This document shows positions 12,790 through 28,187 of a DNA stretch of 64,000 bases, in pieces. Position 1 is the first letter of the stretch; every line of letters begins with the position of its first letter. This DNA comes from Petrolisthes cinctipes (taxonomy: Eukaryota; Arthropoda; Malacostraca; Decapoda; Porcellanidae). Location: the NCBI GenBank assembly GCA_033782935.1, contig JAWQEG010000286.1, positions 4,353,501 to 4,417,500 of the forward strand, in the 5' to 3' direction. A model generated the notes under the pieces. The model was given only the letters and a program-made list of their open reading frames with translations, did not search any database and was not told where the DNA came from. Made by a program: the position numbers and the translations under genes.

Positions 12790-15700
12790 GTGTTAGAGTA
12801 TTTTCAAAATACAGGCCAAAAAAATACTGAAAATCGATATTTTAGGTGCCCAAAAGTCGATATGTGCATACATCTTCTGTACCCGTTTATATCTCAAATT
12901 CTGGCCCTAAACACCCGCAAATTCGATATTTTGGGGTCCCAGAAGCGATCTGTACATGCCTACTCCGTGTTAGAGTATTTTCAAAATTCAGGCCCAAAAC
13001 ATGCTGAAAATCGATATTTTTGGTGCCCAAAGTCAATATGTGCATGTATCTTCTGTACCCGTTTATATCTCAAATTCAGGCTCAAAACACCCGAAAATTC
13101 AATATTTTGGGGTCCCAGAAGCAATCTGTACAGTGCTAGAATATTTTCAAAATATAGGCTAAAAACATGCTAAAAATCGATCTTTTAGGTGCCAAAAAGT
13201 CGATATCTCAAATTCAGTCCCAAAACACCCGAAAATTCGATATTTAGGGGTCCCAGAAGCGATCTGTACATACCTACTCCGTGTTAGAGTATTTTCAAAA
13301 TACATGCTCAAAACATACTGAAAATCGATCTTTTAGGTGCACAAAAGTCGATATGTGCATGCATCTTCAGTACCCGTTTATATCTCAAATTCAGGCTCAA
13401 AACACCCGAAAATTCAATATTTTGGGGTCCCAGAAGCAATCTGTACATGCCTACTCAGTGTTAGAGTATTTTCAAAATACAGGCCCAAAACATGCTGAAA
13501 ATCGATATTTTAGATGCCCAAAGTCAATATGTGCATGTATCTTCTGTACCCGTTTATATTTCAAATTCAGGCTCAAAACACCCGAAAATTCAATATTTTG
13601 GGGTCCCAGAAGCAATCTGTACATGCCTACACAGTGCTAGAATATTTTCAAAATATAGGCTAAAAACATGCTAAAAACCGACATTTTAGGTGCCAAAAAA
13701 TCGATATCTCAAATTCAGTCCCAAAACACCCGAAAATTCGATATTTAGAGGTCCCAGAAGGTATCTGTACATGCCTACTCCGTGTTAGAGTATTTTCAAA
13801 ATACAGGCCAAAAAAATACTGAAAATCGATCTTTTAGGTGCCCAAAAGTCGATATGTGCATACATCTTCTGTACCCGTTTATATCTCAAATTCTGGCCCT
13901 AAACACCCGAAAATTCGATATTTTGGGGTCCCAGAAGCGATCTGTACATGCCTACTCCGTGTTAGAGTATTTTCAAAATTCAGGCCCAAAACATGCTGAA
14001 AATCGATATTTTTGGTGCCCAAAGTCAATATGTGCATGTATCTTCTGTACCCGTTTATATCTCAAATTCAGACTCAAAACACCCGAAAATTCAATATTTT
14101 GGGGTACCAGAAGCAATCTGTACAGTGCTAGAATATTTTCAAAATATAGGCTAAAAACATGCTAAAAATCGATCTTTTAGGTGCCAAAAAGTCGATATCT
14201 CAAATTCAGTCCCAAAACACCCGAAAATTCGATATTTAGGGGTCCCAGAAGCGATCTGTACATGCCTACTCCGTGTTAGAGTATTTTCAAAATACATCCT
14301 CAAAACATACTGAAAATCGATCTTTTAGGTGCACAAAAGTCGATATGTGCATGCATCTTCAGTACCCGTTTATATCTCAAATTCAGGCTCAAAACACCCG
14401 AAAATTCAATATTTTGGGGTCCCAGAAGCAATCTGTACATGCCTACTCAGTGTTAGAGTATTTTCAAAATACAGGCCCAAAACATGCTGAAAATCGATAT
14501 TTTAGATGCCCAAAGTCAATATGTGCATGTATCTTCTGTACCCGTTTATATTTCAAATTCAGGCTCAAAACACCCGAAAATTCAATATTTTGGGGTCCCA
14601 GAAGCAATCTGTACATGCCTACACAGTGCTAGAATATTTTCAAAATATAGGCTAAAAACATGCTAAAAATCGACATTTTAGGTGCCAAAAAATCGATATA
14701 TCAAATTCAGTCCCAAAACACCCGAAAATTCGATATTTAGAGGTCCCAGAAGGTATCTGTACATGCCTACTCCGTGTTAGAGTATTTTCAAAATACAGGC
14801 CAAAAAAATACTGAAAATCGATCTTTTAGGTGCCCAAAAGTCGATATGTGCATACATCTTCTGTACCCGTTTATATCTCAAATTCTGGCCCTAAACACCC
14901 GAAAATTCGATATTTTGGGGTCCCAGAAGCGATCTGTACATGCCTACTCCGTGTTAGAGTATTTTCAAAATTCAGGCCCAAAACATGCTGAAAATCGATA
15001 TTTTTGGTGCCCAAAGTCAATATGTGCATGTATCTTCTGTACCCGTTTACATCTCAAATTCATGGTCAAAACACCCGAAAATTCAATATTTTGGGGTCCC
15101 AGAAGCAATCTGTACAGTGCTAGAATATTTTCAAAATATAGGCTAAAAACATGCTAAAAATCGATCTTTTAGGTGCCAAAAAGTCGATATCTCAAATTCA
15201 GTCCCAAAACACCCGAAAATTCGATATTTAGGGGTCCCAGAAGCGATCTGTACATGCCTACTCCGTGTTAGAGTATTTTCAAAATACATGCTCAAAACAT
15301 ATTGAAAATCGATCTTTTAGGTGCACAAAAGTCGATATGTGCATGCATCTTCAGTACCCGTTTATATCTCAAATTCAGGCTCAAAACACCCGAAAATTCA
15401 ATATTTTGGGGTCCCAGAAGCAATCTGTACATGCCTACTCAGTGTTAGAGTATTTTCAAAATACAGGCCCAAAACATGCTGAAAATCGATATTTTAGATG
15501 CCCAAAGTCAATATGTGCATGTATCTTCTGTACCCGTTTATATCTCAAATTCAGGCTCAAAACACCCGAAAATTCAATATTTTGGGGTCCCAGAAGCAAT
15601 CTGTACATGCCTACACAGTGCTAGAATATTTTCAAAATATAGGCTAAAAACATGCTAAAAATCGACATTTTAGGTGCCAAAAAATCGATATCTCAAATTC

Positions 15701-18700
15701 AGTCCCAAAACACCCGAAAATTCGATATTTAGAGGTCCCAGAAGGTATCTGTACATGCCTACTCCGTGTTAGAGTATTTTCAAAATACAGGCCAAAAAAA
15801 TACTGAAAATCGATCTTTTAGGTGCCCAAAAGTCGATATGTGCATACATCTTCTGTACCCGTTTATATCTCAAATTCTGGCCCTAAACACCCGCAAATTC
15901 GATATTTTGCGGTCCCAGAAGCGATCTGTACATGCCTACTCCGTGTTAGAGTATTTTCAAAATTCAGGCCCAAAACATGCTGAAAATCGATATTTTTGGT
16001 GCCCAAAGTCAATATGTGCATGTATCTTCTGTACCCGTTTATATCTCAAATTCAGGCTCAAAACACCCGAAAATTCAATATTTTGGGGTCCCAGAAGCAA
16101 TCTGTACAGTGCTAGAATATTTTCAAAATATAGGCTAAAAACATGCTAAAAATCGATCTTTTAGGTGCCAAAAAGTCGATATCTCAAATTCAGTCCCAAA
16201 ACACCCGAAAATTCGATATTTAGGGGTCCCAGAAGCGATCTGTACATGCCTACTCCGTGTTAGAGTATTTTCAAAATACATGCTCAAAACATACTGAAAA
16301 TCGATCTTTTAGGTGCACAAAAGTCGATATGTGCATGCATCTTCAGTACCCGTTTATATCTCAAATTCAGGCTCAAAACACCCGAAAATTCAATATTTTG
16401 GGGTCCCAGAAGCAATCTGTACATGCCTACTCAGTGTTAGAGTATTTTCAAAATACAGGCCCAAAACATGCTGAAAATCGATATTTTAGATGCCCAAAGT
16501 CAATATGTGCATGTATCTTCTGTACCCGTTTATATCTCAAATTCAGGCTCAAAACACCCGAAAATTCAATATTTTGGGGTCCCAGAAGCAATCTGTACAT
16601 GCCTACACAGTGCTAGAATATTTTCAAAATATAGGCTAAAAACATGCTAAAAATCGACATTTTAGGTGCCAAAAAATCGATATCTCAAATTCAGTCCCAA
16701 AACACCCGAAAATTCGATATTTAGAGGTCCCAGAAGGTATCTGTACATGCCTACTCCGTGTTAGAGTATTTTCAAAATACAGGCCAAAAAAATACTGAAA
16801 ATCGATCTTTTAGGTGCCCAAAAGTCGATATGTGCATACATCTTCTGTACCCGTTTATATCTCAAATTCTGGCCCTAAACACCCGAAAATTCGATATTTT
16901 GCGGTCGCAGAAGCGATCTGTACATGCCTACTTCGTGTTAGAGTATTTTCAAAATTCAGGCCCAAAACATGCTGAAAATCGATATTTTTGGTGCCCAAAG
17001 TCAATATGTGCATGTATCTTCTGTACCCGTTTATATCTCAAATTCAGGCTCAAAACACCCGAAAATTCAATATTTTTGGGTCCCAGAAGCAATCTGTACA
17101 GTGCCAGAATATTTTCAAAATATAGGCTAAAAACATGCTAAAAATCAATCTTTTAGGTGCCAAAAAGTCGATATCTCAAATTCAGTCCCAAAACACCCGA
17201 AAATTCGATATTTAGGGGTCCCAGAAGCGATCTGTACATGCCTACTCCGTGTTAGAGTATTTTCAAAATACATGCTCAAAACATTCTGAAAATCGATCTT
17301 TTAGGTGCACAAAAGTCGATATGTGCATGCATCTTCAGTACCCGTTTATATCTCAAATTCAGGCTCAAAACACCCGAAAATTCAATATTTTGGGGTCCCA
17401 GAAGCAATCTGTACATGCCTACTCAGTGTTAGAGTATTTTCAAAATACAGGCCCAAAACATGCTGAAAATCGATATTTTAGATGCCCAAAGTCAATATGT
17501 GCATGTATCTTCTGTACCCGTTTATATCTCAAATTCAGGCTCAAAACACCCGAATATTCAATATTTTGGGGTCCCAGAAGCAATCTGTATATGCCTACAC
17601 AGTGCTAGAATATTTTCAAAATATAGGCTAAAAACATGCTAAAAATCGACATTTTAGGTGCCAAAAAATCGAGATCTCAAATTCAGTCCCAAAACACCCG
17701 AAAATTCGATATTTAGAGGTCCCAGAAGGTATCTGTACATGCCTACTCCGTGTTAGAGTATTTTCAAAATACAGGCCAAAAAAATACTGAAAATCGATCT
17801 TTTAGGTGCCCAAAAGTCGATATGTGAATACATCTTCTGTACCCGTTTATATCTCAAATTCTGGCCCTAAACACCCGCAAATTCGATATTTTGCGGTCCC
17901 AGAAGCGATCTGTACATGCCTACTCCGTGTTAGAGTATTTTCAAAATTCAGGCCCAAAACATGCTGAAAATCGATATTTTTGGTGCCCAAAGTCAATATG
18001 TGCATGTATCTTCTGTACCCGTTTATATCTCAAATTCAGGCTCAAAACACCCGAAAATTCAATATTTTGGGGTCCCAGAAGCAATCTGTACAGTGCTAGA
18101 ATATTTTCAAAATATGGGCTAAAAACATGCTAAAAATCGATCTTTTAGGTGCCAAAAAGTCGATATCTCAAATTCAGTCCCAAAACACCCGAAAATTCGA
18201 TATTTAGGGGTCCCAGAAGCGATCTGTACATGCCTACTCCGTGTTAGAGTATTTTCAAAATACATGCTCAAAACATATTGAAAATCGATCTTTTAGGTGC
18301 ACAAAAGTCGATATGTGCATGCATCTTCAGTACCCGTTTATATCTCAAATTCAGGCTCAAAACACCCGAAAATTCAATATTTTGGGGTCCCAGAAGCAAT
18401 CTGTACATGCCTACTCAGTGTTAGAGTATTTTCAAAATACAGGCCCAAAACATGCTGAAAATCGATATTTTAGATGCCCAAAGTCAATATGTGCATGTAT
18501 CTTCTGTACCCGTTTATATCTCAAATTCAGGCTCAAAACACCCGAAAATTCAATATTTTGGGGTCCCAGAAGCAATCTGTACATGCCTACACAGTGCTAG
18601 AATATTTTCAAAATATAGGCTAAAAACATGCTAAAAATCGACATTTTAGGTGCCAAAAAATCGATATCTCAAATTCAGTCCCAAAACACCCGAAAATTCG

Positions 18701-20725
18701 ATATTTAGAGGTCCCAGAAGGTATCTGTACATGCCTACTCCGTGTTAGAGTATTTTCAAAATACAGGCCAAAAAAATACTGAAAATCGATCTTTTAGGTG
18801 CCCAAAAGTCGATATGTGCATACATCTTCTGTACCCGTTTATATCTCAAATTCTGGCCCTAAACACCCGCAAATTCGATATTTTGCGGTCCCAGAAGCGA
18901 TCTGTACATGCCTACTCCGTGTTAGAGTATTTTCAAAATTCAGGCCCAAAACATGCTGAAAATCGATATTTTTGGTGCCCAAAGTCAATATGTGCATGTA
19001 TCTTCTGTACCCGTTTATATCTCAAATTCAGGCTCAAAACACCCGAAAATTCAATATTTTGGGGTCCCAGAAGCAATCTGTACAGTGCTAGAATATTTTC
19101 AAAATATAGGCTAAAAACATGCTAAAAATCGATCTTTTAGGTGCCAAAAAGTCGATATCTCAAATTCAGTCCCAAAACACCCGAAAATTCGATATTTAGG
19201 GGTCCCAGAAGCGATCTGTACATGCCTACTCCGTGTTAGAGTATTTTCAAAATACATGCTCAAAACATACTGAAAATCGATCTTTTAGGTGCACAAAAGT
19301 CGATATGTGCATGCATCTTCAGTACCCGTTTATATCTCAAATTCTGGCTCAAAACACCCGAAAATTCAATATTTTGGGGTCCCAGAAGCAATCTGTACAT
19401 GCCTACTCAGTGTTAGAGTATTTTCAAAATACAGGCCCAAAACATGCTGAAAATCGATATTTTAGATGCCCAAAGTCAATATGTGCATGTATCTTCTGTA
19501 CCCGTTTATATCTCAAATTCAGGCTCAAAACACCCGAAAATTCAATATTTTGGGGTCCCAGAAGCAATCTGTACATGCCTACACAGTGCTAGAATATTTT
19601 CAAAATATAGGCTAAAAACATGCTAAAAATCGACATTTTAGGTGCCAAAAAATCGATATCTCAAATTCAGTCCCAAAACACCCGAAAATTCGATATTTAG
19701 AGGTCCCAGAAGGTATCTGTACATGCCTACTCCGTGTTAGAGTATTTTCAAAATACAGGCCAAAAAAATACTGAAAATCGATCTTTTAGGTGCCCAAAAG
19801 TCGATATGTGCATACATCTTCTGTACCCGTTTATATCTCAAATTCTGGCCCTAAACACCCGAAAATTCGATATTTTGGGGTCCCAGAAGCGATCTGTACA
19901 TGCCTACTCCGTGTTAGAGTATTTTCAAAATTCAGGCCCAAAACATGCTGAAAATCGATATTTTTGGTGCCCAAAGTCAATATGTGCATGTATCTTCTGT
20001 ACCCGTTTATATCTCAAATTCAGGCTCAAAACACCCGAAAATTCAATATTTTGGGGTCCCAGAAGCAATCTGTACAGTGCTAGAATATTTTCAAAATATA
20101 GGCTAAAAACATGCTAAAAATCGATCTTTTAGGTGCCAAAAAGTCGATATCTCAAATTCAGTCCCAAAACACCCGAAAATTCGATATTTAGGGGTCCCAG
20201 AAGCGATCTGTACATGCCTACTCCGTGTTAGAGTATTTTCAAAATACATGCTCAAAACATACTGAAAATCGATCTTTTAGGTGCACAAAAGTCGATATGT
20301 GCATGCATCTTCAGTACCCGTTTATATCTCAAATTCAGGCTCAAAACACCCGAAAATTCAATATTTTGGGGTCCCAGAAGCAATCTGTACATGCCTACTC
20401 AGTGTTAGAGTATTTTCAAAATACAGGCCCAAAACATGCTGAAAATCGATATTTTAGATGCCCAAAGTCAATATGTGCATGTATCTTCTGTACCCGTTTA
20501 TATCTCAAATTCAGGCTCAAAACACCCGAAAATTCAATATTTTGGGGTCCCAGAAGCAATCTGTACATGCCTACACAGTGCTAGAATATTTTCAAAATAT
20601 AGGCTAAAAACATGCTAAAAATCGACATTTTAGGTGACAAAAAATCGATATCTCAAATTCAGTCCCAAAACACCCGAAAATTCGATATTTAGAGGTCCCA
20701 GAAGGTATCTGTACATGCCTACTCC

Positions 20726-21579
20726 GTGTTAGAGTATTTTCAAAATACAGGCCAAAAAAATACTGAAAATCGATCTTTTAGGTGCCCAAAAGTCGATATG
20801 TGCAAACATCTTCTGTACCCGTTTATATCTCAAATTCTGGCCCTAAACACCCGCAAATTCGATATTTTGCGGTCCCAGAAGCGATCTGTACATGCCTACT
20901 CCGTGTTAGAGTATTTTCAAAATTCAGGCCCAAAACATGCTGAAAATCGATATTTTTGGTGCCCAAAGTCAATATGTGCATGTATCTTCTGTACCCGTTT
21001 ATATCTCAAATTCAGGCTCAAAACACCCGAAAATTCAATATTTTGGGGTCCCAGAAGCGATCTGTACATGCCTACTCCGTGTTAGAGTATTTTCAAAATT
21101 CATGCTCAAAACATATTGAAAATCGATCTTTTAGGTGCACAAAAGTCGATATGTGCATGCATCTTCAGTACCCGTTTATATCTTAAATTCAGGCTCAAAA
21201 CTCCCGAAAATTCAATATTTTGGGGTCCCAGAAGCAATCTGTACATGCCTACTCCGTGTTAGAGTATTTTCAAAATACAGGCCGAAAACATGCTGAAAAT
21301 CGATATTTTAGATGCCCAAAGTCAATATGTGCATGTATCTTCTGTACCCGTTTATATCTCAAATTCAGGCTCAAAACACCCGAAAATTCAATATTTTGGG
21401 GTCCCAGAAGCAATCTGTACATGCCTACACAGTGCTAGAATATTTTCAAAATATAGGCTAAAAACATGCTAAAAATCGACATTTTAGGTGCCAAAAAATC
21501 GATATCTCAAATTCAGTCCCAAAACACCCGAAAATTCGATATTTAGAGGTCCCAGAAGGTATCTGTACATGCCTACTCC
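20726..21579 (+). repeat. Irregular satellite unit: 854-bp pentamer
   Basis: This is a second pentamer, with the same internal join as the unit at 11933-12789 (an A-type second monomer running into a monomer containing TTCATGCTCAAAACATATTG). It also has private changes such as ATATCTTAAATTC near 21178. The shared join implies that one pentamer was copied to the other site. Confidence 0.82.
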
Positions 21580-22913
21580 GTGTTAGAGTATTTTCAAAAT
21601 ACAGGCCAAAAAAATACTGAAAATCGATCTTTTAGGTGCCCAAAAGTCGATATGTGCATACATCTTCTGTACCCGTTTATATCTCAAATTCTGGCCCTAA
21701 ACACCCGAAAATTCGATATTTTGGGGTCCCAGAAGCGATCTGTACATGCCTACTCCGTGTTAGAGTATTTTCAAAATTCAGGCCCAAAACATGCTGAAAA
21801 TCGATATTTTTGGTGCCCAAAGTCAATAAGTGCATGCATCTTCAGTACCCGTTTATATCTCAAATTCAGGCTCAAAACACCCGAAAATTCAATATTTTGG
21901 GGTCCCAGAAGCAATCTGTACATGCCTACTCAGTGTTAGAGTATTTTCAAAATACAGGCCCAAAACATGCTGAAAATCGATATTTTAGATGCCCAAAGTC
22001 AATATGTGCGTGTATCTTCTGTACCCGTTTATATCTCAAATTCAGGCTCAAAACACCCGAAAATTCAATATTTTGGGGTCCCAGAAGCAATCTGTACAGT
22101 GCTAGAATATTTTCAAAATATAGGCTAAAAACATGCTAAAAATCGACATTTTAGGTGCCAAAAAATCGATATCTCAAATTCAGTCCCAAAACACCCGAAA
22201 ATTCGATATTTAGAGGTCCCAGAAGGTATCTGTACATGCCTACTCCGTGTTAGAGTATTTTCAAAATACAGGCCAAAAAAATACTGAAAATCGATCTTTT
22301 AGGTGCCCAAAAGTCGATATGTGCATGCATCTTCTGTACCCGTTTATATCTCAAATTCTGGCCCTAAACACCCGCAAATTCGATATTTTGCGGTCCCAGA
22401 AGCGATCTGTACATGCCTACTCCGTGTTAGAGTATTTTCAAAATTCAGGCCCAAAACATGCTGAAAATCGATATTTTTGGTGCCCAAAGTCAATATGTGC
22501 ATGTATCTTCTGTACCCGTTTATATCTCAAATTCTGGCCCTAAACACCCGAAAATTCGATATTTTGGGGTCCCAGAAGCGATCTGTACATGCCTACTCCG
22601 TGTTAGAGTATTTTCAAAATTCAGGCCCAAAACATGCTGAAAATCGATATTTTTGGTGCCCAAAGTCAATATGTGCATGTATCTTCTGTACCCGTTTATA
22701 TCTCAAATTCAGGCTCAAAACACCCGAAAATTCAATATTTTGGGGTCCCAGAAGCAATCTGTACAGTGCTAGAATATTTTCAAAATATAGGCTAAAAACA
22801 TGCTAAAAATCGATCTTTTAGGTGCCAAAAAGTCGATATCTCAAATTCAGTCCCAAAACACCCGAAAATTCGATATTTAGAGGTCCCAGAAGCGATCTGT
22901 ACATGCCTACTCC
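21580..22913 (+). repeat. Two consecutive 667-bp tetramer units
   Basis: Trimer marks at 21580, 22247 and 22914 are each 667 bp apart, fitting 177+177+166+148 with one additional monomer per unit. The first carries a chimeric second monomer (CAATAAGTGCATGCATCTTC near 21825) and the second repeats the second-type monomer twice. Confidence 0.85.
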
Positions 22914-24396
22914 GTGTTAGAGTATTTTCAAAATACATGCTCAAAACATATTGAAAATCGATCTTTTAGGTGCACAAAAGTCGATATGTGCATGCATCTT
23001 CAGTACCCGTTTATATCTCAAATTCAGGCTCAAAACACCCGAAAATTCGATATTTTGGGGTCCCAGAAGCAATCTGTACATGCCTACTCAGTGTTAGAGT
23101 ATTTTCAAAATACAGGCCCAAAACATGCTGAAAATCGATATTTTAGATGCCCAAAGTCAATATGTGCATGTATCTTCTGTACCCGTTTATATCTCAAATT
23201 CAGGCTCAAAACACCCGAAAATTCAATATTTTGGGGTCCCAGAAGCAATCTGTACAGTGCTAGAATATTTTCAAAATATAGGCTAAAAACATGCTAAAAA
23301 TCGATCTTTTAGGTGCCAAAAAGTCGATATCTCAAATTCGGTCCCAAAACACCCGAAAATTCGATATTTAGAGGTCCCAGAAGCGATCTGTACATGCCTA
23401 CTCCGTGTTAGAGTATTTTCAAAATACATGCTCAAAACATATTGAAAATCGATCTTTTAGGTGCACAAAAGTCGATATGTGCATGCATCTTCAGTACCCG
23501 TTTATATCTCAAATTCAGGCTCAAAACACCCGAAAATTCAATATTTTGGGGTCCCAGAAGCAATCTGTACATGCCTACTCAGTGTTAGAGTATTTTCAAA
23601 ATACAGGCCCAAAACATGCTGAAAATCGATATTTTAGATGCCCAAAGTCAATATGTGCATGTATCTTCTGTACCCGTTTATATCTCAAATTCAGGCTCAA
23701 AACACCCGAAAATTCAATATTTTGGGGTCCCAGAAGCAATCTGTACATGCCTACACAGTGCTAGAATATTTTCAAAATATAGGCTAAAAACATGCTAAAA
23801 ATCGACATTTTAGGTGCCAAAAAATCGAGATCTCAAATTCAGTCCCAAAACACCCGAAAATTCGATATTTAGAGGTCCCAGAAGGTATCTGTACATGCCT
23901 ACTCCGTGTTAGAGTATTTTCAAAATACAGGCCAAAAAAATACTGAAAATCGATCTTTTAGGTGCCCAAAAGTCGATATGTGCATACATCTTCTGTACCC
24001 GTTTATATCTCAAATTCTGGCCCTAAACACCCGAAAATTCGATATTTTGGGGTCCCAGAAGCGATCTGTACATGCCTACTCCGTGTTAGAGTATTTTCAA
24101 AATTCAGGCCCAAAACATGCTGAAAATCGATATTTTTGGTGCCCAAAGTCAATATGTGCATGTATCTTCTGTACCCGTTTATATCTCAAATTCAGGCTCA
24201 AAACACCCGAAAATTCAATATTTTGGGGTCCCAGAAGCAATCTGTACAGTGCTAGAATATTTTCAAAATATAGGCTAAAAACATGCTAAAAATCGATCTT
24301 TTAGGTGCCAAAAAGTCGATATCTCAAATTCAGTCCCAAAACACCCGAAAATTCGATATTTAGGGGTCCCAGAAGCGATCTGTACATGCCTACTCA

Positions 24397-24720
24397 GTGT
24401 TAGAGTATTTTCAAAATACAGGCCCACAACATGCTGAAAATCGATATTTTAGATGCCCAAAGTCAATATGTGCATGTATCTTTTGTACCCGTTTATATCT
24501 CAAATTCAGGCTCAAAACACCCGAAAATTCAATATTTTGGGGTCCCAGAAGCAATCTGTACATGCCTACACAGTGCTAGAATATTTTCAAAATATAGGCT
24601 AAAAACATGCTAAAAATCGACATTTTAGGTGCCAAAAAATCGATATCTCAAATTCAGTCCCAAAACACCCGAAAATTCAATATTTAGAGGTCCCAGAAGG
24701 TATCTGTACATGCCTACTCC
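24397..24720 (+). repeat. Irregular satellite unit: 324-bp dimer
   Basis: A 176-bp monomer is followed by a 148-bp monomer before the next trimer mark at 24721, so a first-type monomer is missing. A private variant CCCACAACATG lies at 24423. Confidence 0.85.
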
Positions 24721-26203
24721 GTGTTGGAGTATTTTCAAAATACAGGCCAAAAAAATACTGAAAATCGATCTTTTAGGTGCCCAAAAGTCGATATGTGCAT
24801 ACATCTTCTGTACCCGTTTATATCTCAAATTCTGGCCCTAAACACCCGAAAATTCGATATTTTGGGGTCCCAGAAGCGATCTGTACATGCCTACTCCGTG
24901 TTAGAGTATTTTCAAAATTCAGGCCCAAAACATGCTGAAAATCGATATTTTTGGTGCCCAAAGTCAATATGTGCATGTATCTTCTGTACCCGTTTATATC
25001 TCAAATTCAGGCTCAAAACACCCGAAAATTCAATATTTTGGGGTCCCAGAAGCAATCTGTACAGTGCTAGAATATTTTCAAAATATAGGCTAAAAACATG
25101 CTAAAAATCGATCTTTTAGGTGCCAAAAAGTCGATATCTCAAATTCAGTCCCAAAACACCCGAAAATTCGATATTTAGGGGTCCCAGAAGCGATCTGTAC
25201 ATGCCTACTCCGTGTTAGAGTATTTTCAAAATACATGCTCAAAACATATTGAAAATCGATCTTTTAGGTGCACAAAAGTCGATATGTGCATGCATCTTCA
25301 GTACCCGTTTATATCTCAAATTCAGGCTCAATACACCCGAAAATTCAATATTTTGGTGTCCCAGAAGCAATCTGTACATGCCTACTCAGTGTTAGAGTAT
25401 TTTCAAAATACAGGCCCAAAACATGCTGAAAATCGATATTTTAGATGCCCAAAGTCAATATGTGCATGTATCTTCTGTACCCGTTTATATCTCAAATTCA
25501 GGCTCAAAACACCCGAAAATTCAATATTTTGGGGTCCCAGAAGCAATCTGTACAGTGCTATAATATTTTCAAAATATAGGCTAAAAACATGCTAAAAATC
25601 GATCTTTTAGGTGCCAAAAAGTCGATATCTCAAATTCAGTCCCAAAACACCCGAAAATTCGATATTTAGGGGTCCCAGAAGCGATCTGTACATGCCTACT
25701 CCGTGTTAGAGTATTTTCAAAATACATGCTCAAAACATATTGAAAATCGATCTTTTAGGTGCACAAAAGTCGATATGTGCATGCATCTTCAGTACCCGTT
25801 TATATCTCAAATTCAGGCTCAAAACACCCGAAAATTCAATATTTTGGGGTCCCAGAAGCAATCTGTACATGCCTACTCAGTGTTAGAGTATTTTCAAAAT
25901 ACAGGCCCAAAACATGCTGAAAATCGATATTTTAGATGCCAAAAGTCAATATGTGCATGTATCTTCTGTACCCGTTTATATCTCAAATTCAGGCTCAAAA
26001 CACCCGAAAATTCAATATTTTGGGGTCCCAGAAGCAATCTGTACATGTCTACACAGTGCTAGAATATTTTCAAAATATAGGCTAAAAACATGCTAAAAAT
26101 CGACATTTTAGGTGCCAAAAAATCGATATATCAAATTCAGTCCCAAAACACCCGAAAATTCGATATTTAGAGGTCCCAGAAGGTATCTGTACATGCCTAC
26201 TCC

Positions 26204-28187
26204 GTGTTAGAGTATTTTCAAAATACAGGCCAAAAAAATACTGAAAATCGATCTTTTAGGTACCCAAAAGTCGATATGTGCATACATCTTCTGTATCCGT
26301 TTATATCTCAAATTCTGGCCCTAAACACCCGCAAATTTGATATTTTGCGGTCCCAGAAGCGATCTGTACATGCCTACTCCGTGTTAGAGTATTTTCAAAA
26401 TTCAGGCCCAAAACATGCTGAAAATCGATATTTTTGGTGCCCAAAGTCAATATGTGCATGTATCTTCTGTACCCGTTTATATCTCAAATTCAGGCTCAAA
26501 ACACCCGAAAATTCAATATTTTGGGGTCCCAGAAGCAATCTGTACAGTGCTAGAATATTTTCAAAATATAGGCTAAAAACATGCTAAAAATCGACATTTT
26601 AGGTGCCAAAAAGTCGATATCTCAAATTCAGTCCCAAAACACCCGAAAATTCGATATTTAGGGGTCCCAGAAGCGATCTGTACATGCCTACTCCGTGTTA
26701 GAGTATTTTCAAAATACATGGTCAAAACATATTGAAAATCGATCTTTTAGGTGCACAAAAGTCGATATGTGCATGCATCTTCAGTACCCGTTTATATCTC
26801 AAATTCAGGCTCAAAACACCCGAAAATTCAATATTTTGGGGTCCCAGAAGCAATCTGTACAAGCCTACTCAGTGTTAGAGTATTTTCAAAATACAGGCCC
26901 AAAACATGCTGAAAATCGATATTTTAGATGCCCAAAGTCAATATGTGCATGTATCTTCTGTACCCGTTTATATCTCAAATTGAGGCTCAAAACACCCGAA
27001 AATTCAATATTTTGCGGTCCCAGAAGCAATCTGTACATGCCTACACAGTGCTAGAATATTTTCAAAATATAGGCTAAAAACATGCTAAAAATCGACATTT
27101 TAGGTGCCAAAAAATCGATATCTCAAATTCAGTCCCAAAACACCCGAAAATTCGATATTTAGAGGTCCCAGAAGGTATCTGTACATGCCTACTCCGTGTT
27201 AGAGTATTTTCAAAATACAGGCCAAAAAAATACTGAAAATCGATCTTTTAGGTACCCAAAAGTCGATATGTGCATACATCTTCTGTATCCGTTTATATCT
27301 CAAATTCTGGCCCTAAACACCCGCAAATTCGATATTTTGCGGTCCCAGAAGCGATCTGTACATGCCTACTCCGTGTTAGAGTATTTTCAAAATTCAGGCC
27401 CAAAACATGCTGAAAATCGATATTTTTGGTGCCCAAAGTCAATATGTGCATGTATCTTCTGTACCCGTTTATATCTCAAATTCAGGCTCAAAACACCCGA
27501 AAATTCAATATTTTGGGGTCCCAGAAGCAATCTGTACAGTGCTAGAATATTTTCAAAATATAGGCTAAAAACATGCTAAAAATCGATCTTTTAGGTGCCA
27601 AAAAGTCGATATCTCAAATTCAGTCCCAAAACACCCGAAAATTCGATATTTAGGGGTCCCAGAAGCGATCTGTACATGCCTACTCCGTGTTAGAGTATTT
27701 TCAAAATACATGCTCAAAACATATTGAAAATCGATCTTTTAGGTGCACAAAAGTCGATATGTGCATGCATCTTCAGTACCCGTTTATATCTCATATTCAG
27801 GCTCAAAACACCCGAAAATTCAATATTTTGGGGTCCCAGAAGCAATCTGTACAAGCCTACTCAGTGTTAGAGTATTTTCAAAATACAGGCCCAAAACATG
27901 CTGAAAATCGATATTTTAGATGCCCAAAGTCAATATGTGCATGTATCTTCTGTACCCGTTTATATCTCAAATTCAGGCTCAAAACACCCGAAAATTCAAT
28001 ATTTTGCGGTCCCAGAAGCAATCTGTACATGCCTACACAGTGCTAGAATATTTTCAAAATATAGGCTAAAAACATGCTAAAAATCGATATTTTAGGTGCC
28101 AAAAAATCGATATCTCAAATTCAGTCCCAAAACACCCGAAAATTCGATATATAGAGGTCCCAGAAGGTATCTGTACATGCCTACTCC
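26204..28187 (+). repeat. Duplicated HOR pair with shared private variants
   Basis: The HORs at 26204 and 27196 are 992 bp apart. Both carry TAGGTACCCAAAAG and CTGTATCCG in the A trimer, and CTGTACAAGCCTAC and TTTTGCGGTCCC in the B trimer. The TAGGTACCC and CTGTATCCG variants recur once more in the unit at 31154. Confidence 0.83.

Noticed and set aside
24625..24828. Minus-strand open frames in the satellite (also 30708-30908, 45441-45641, 59651-59983, 62343-62546)
   Set aside because: They occur only where point changes or irregular units remove a stop and are not conserved from unit to unit.
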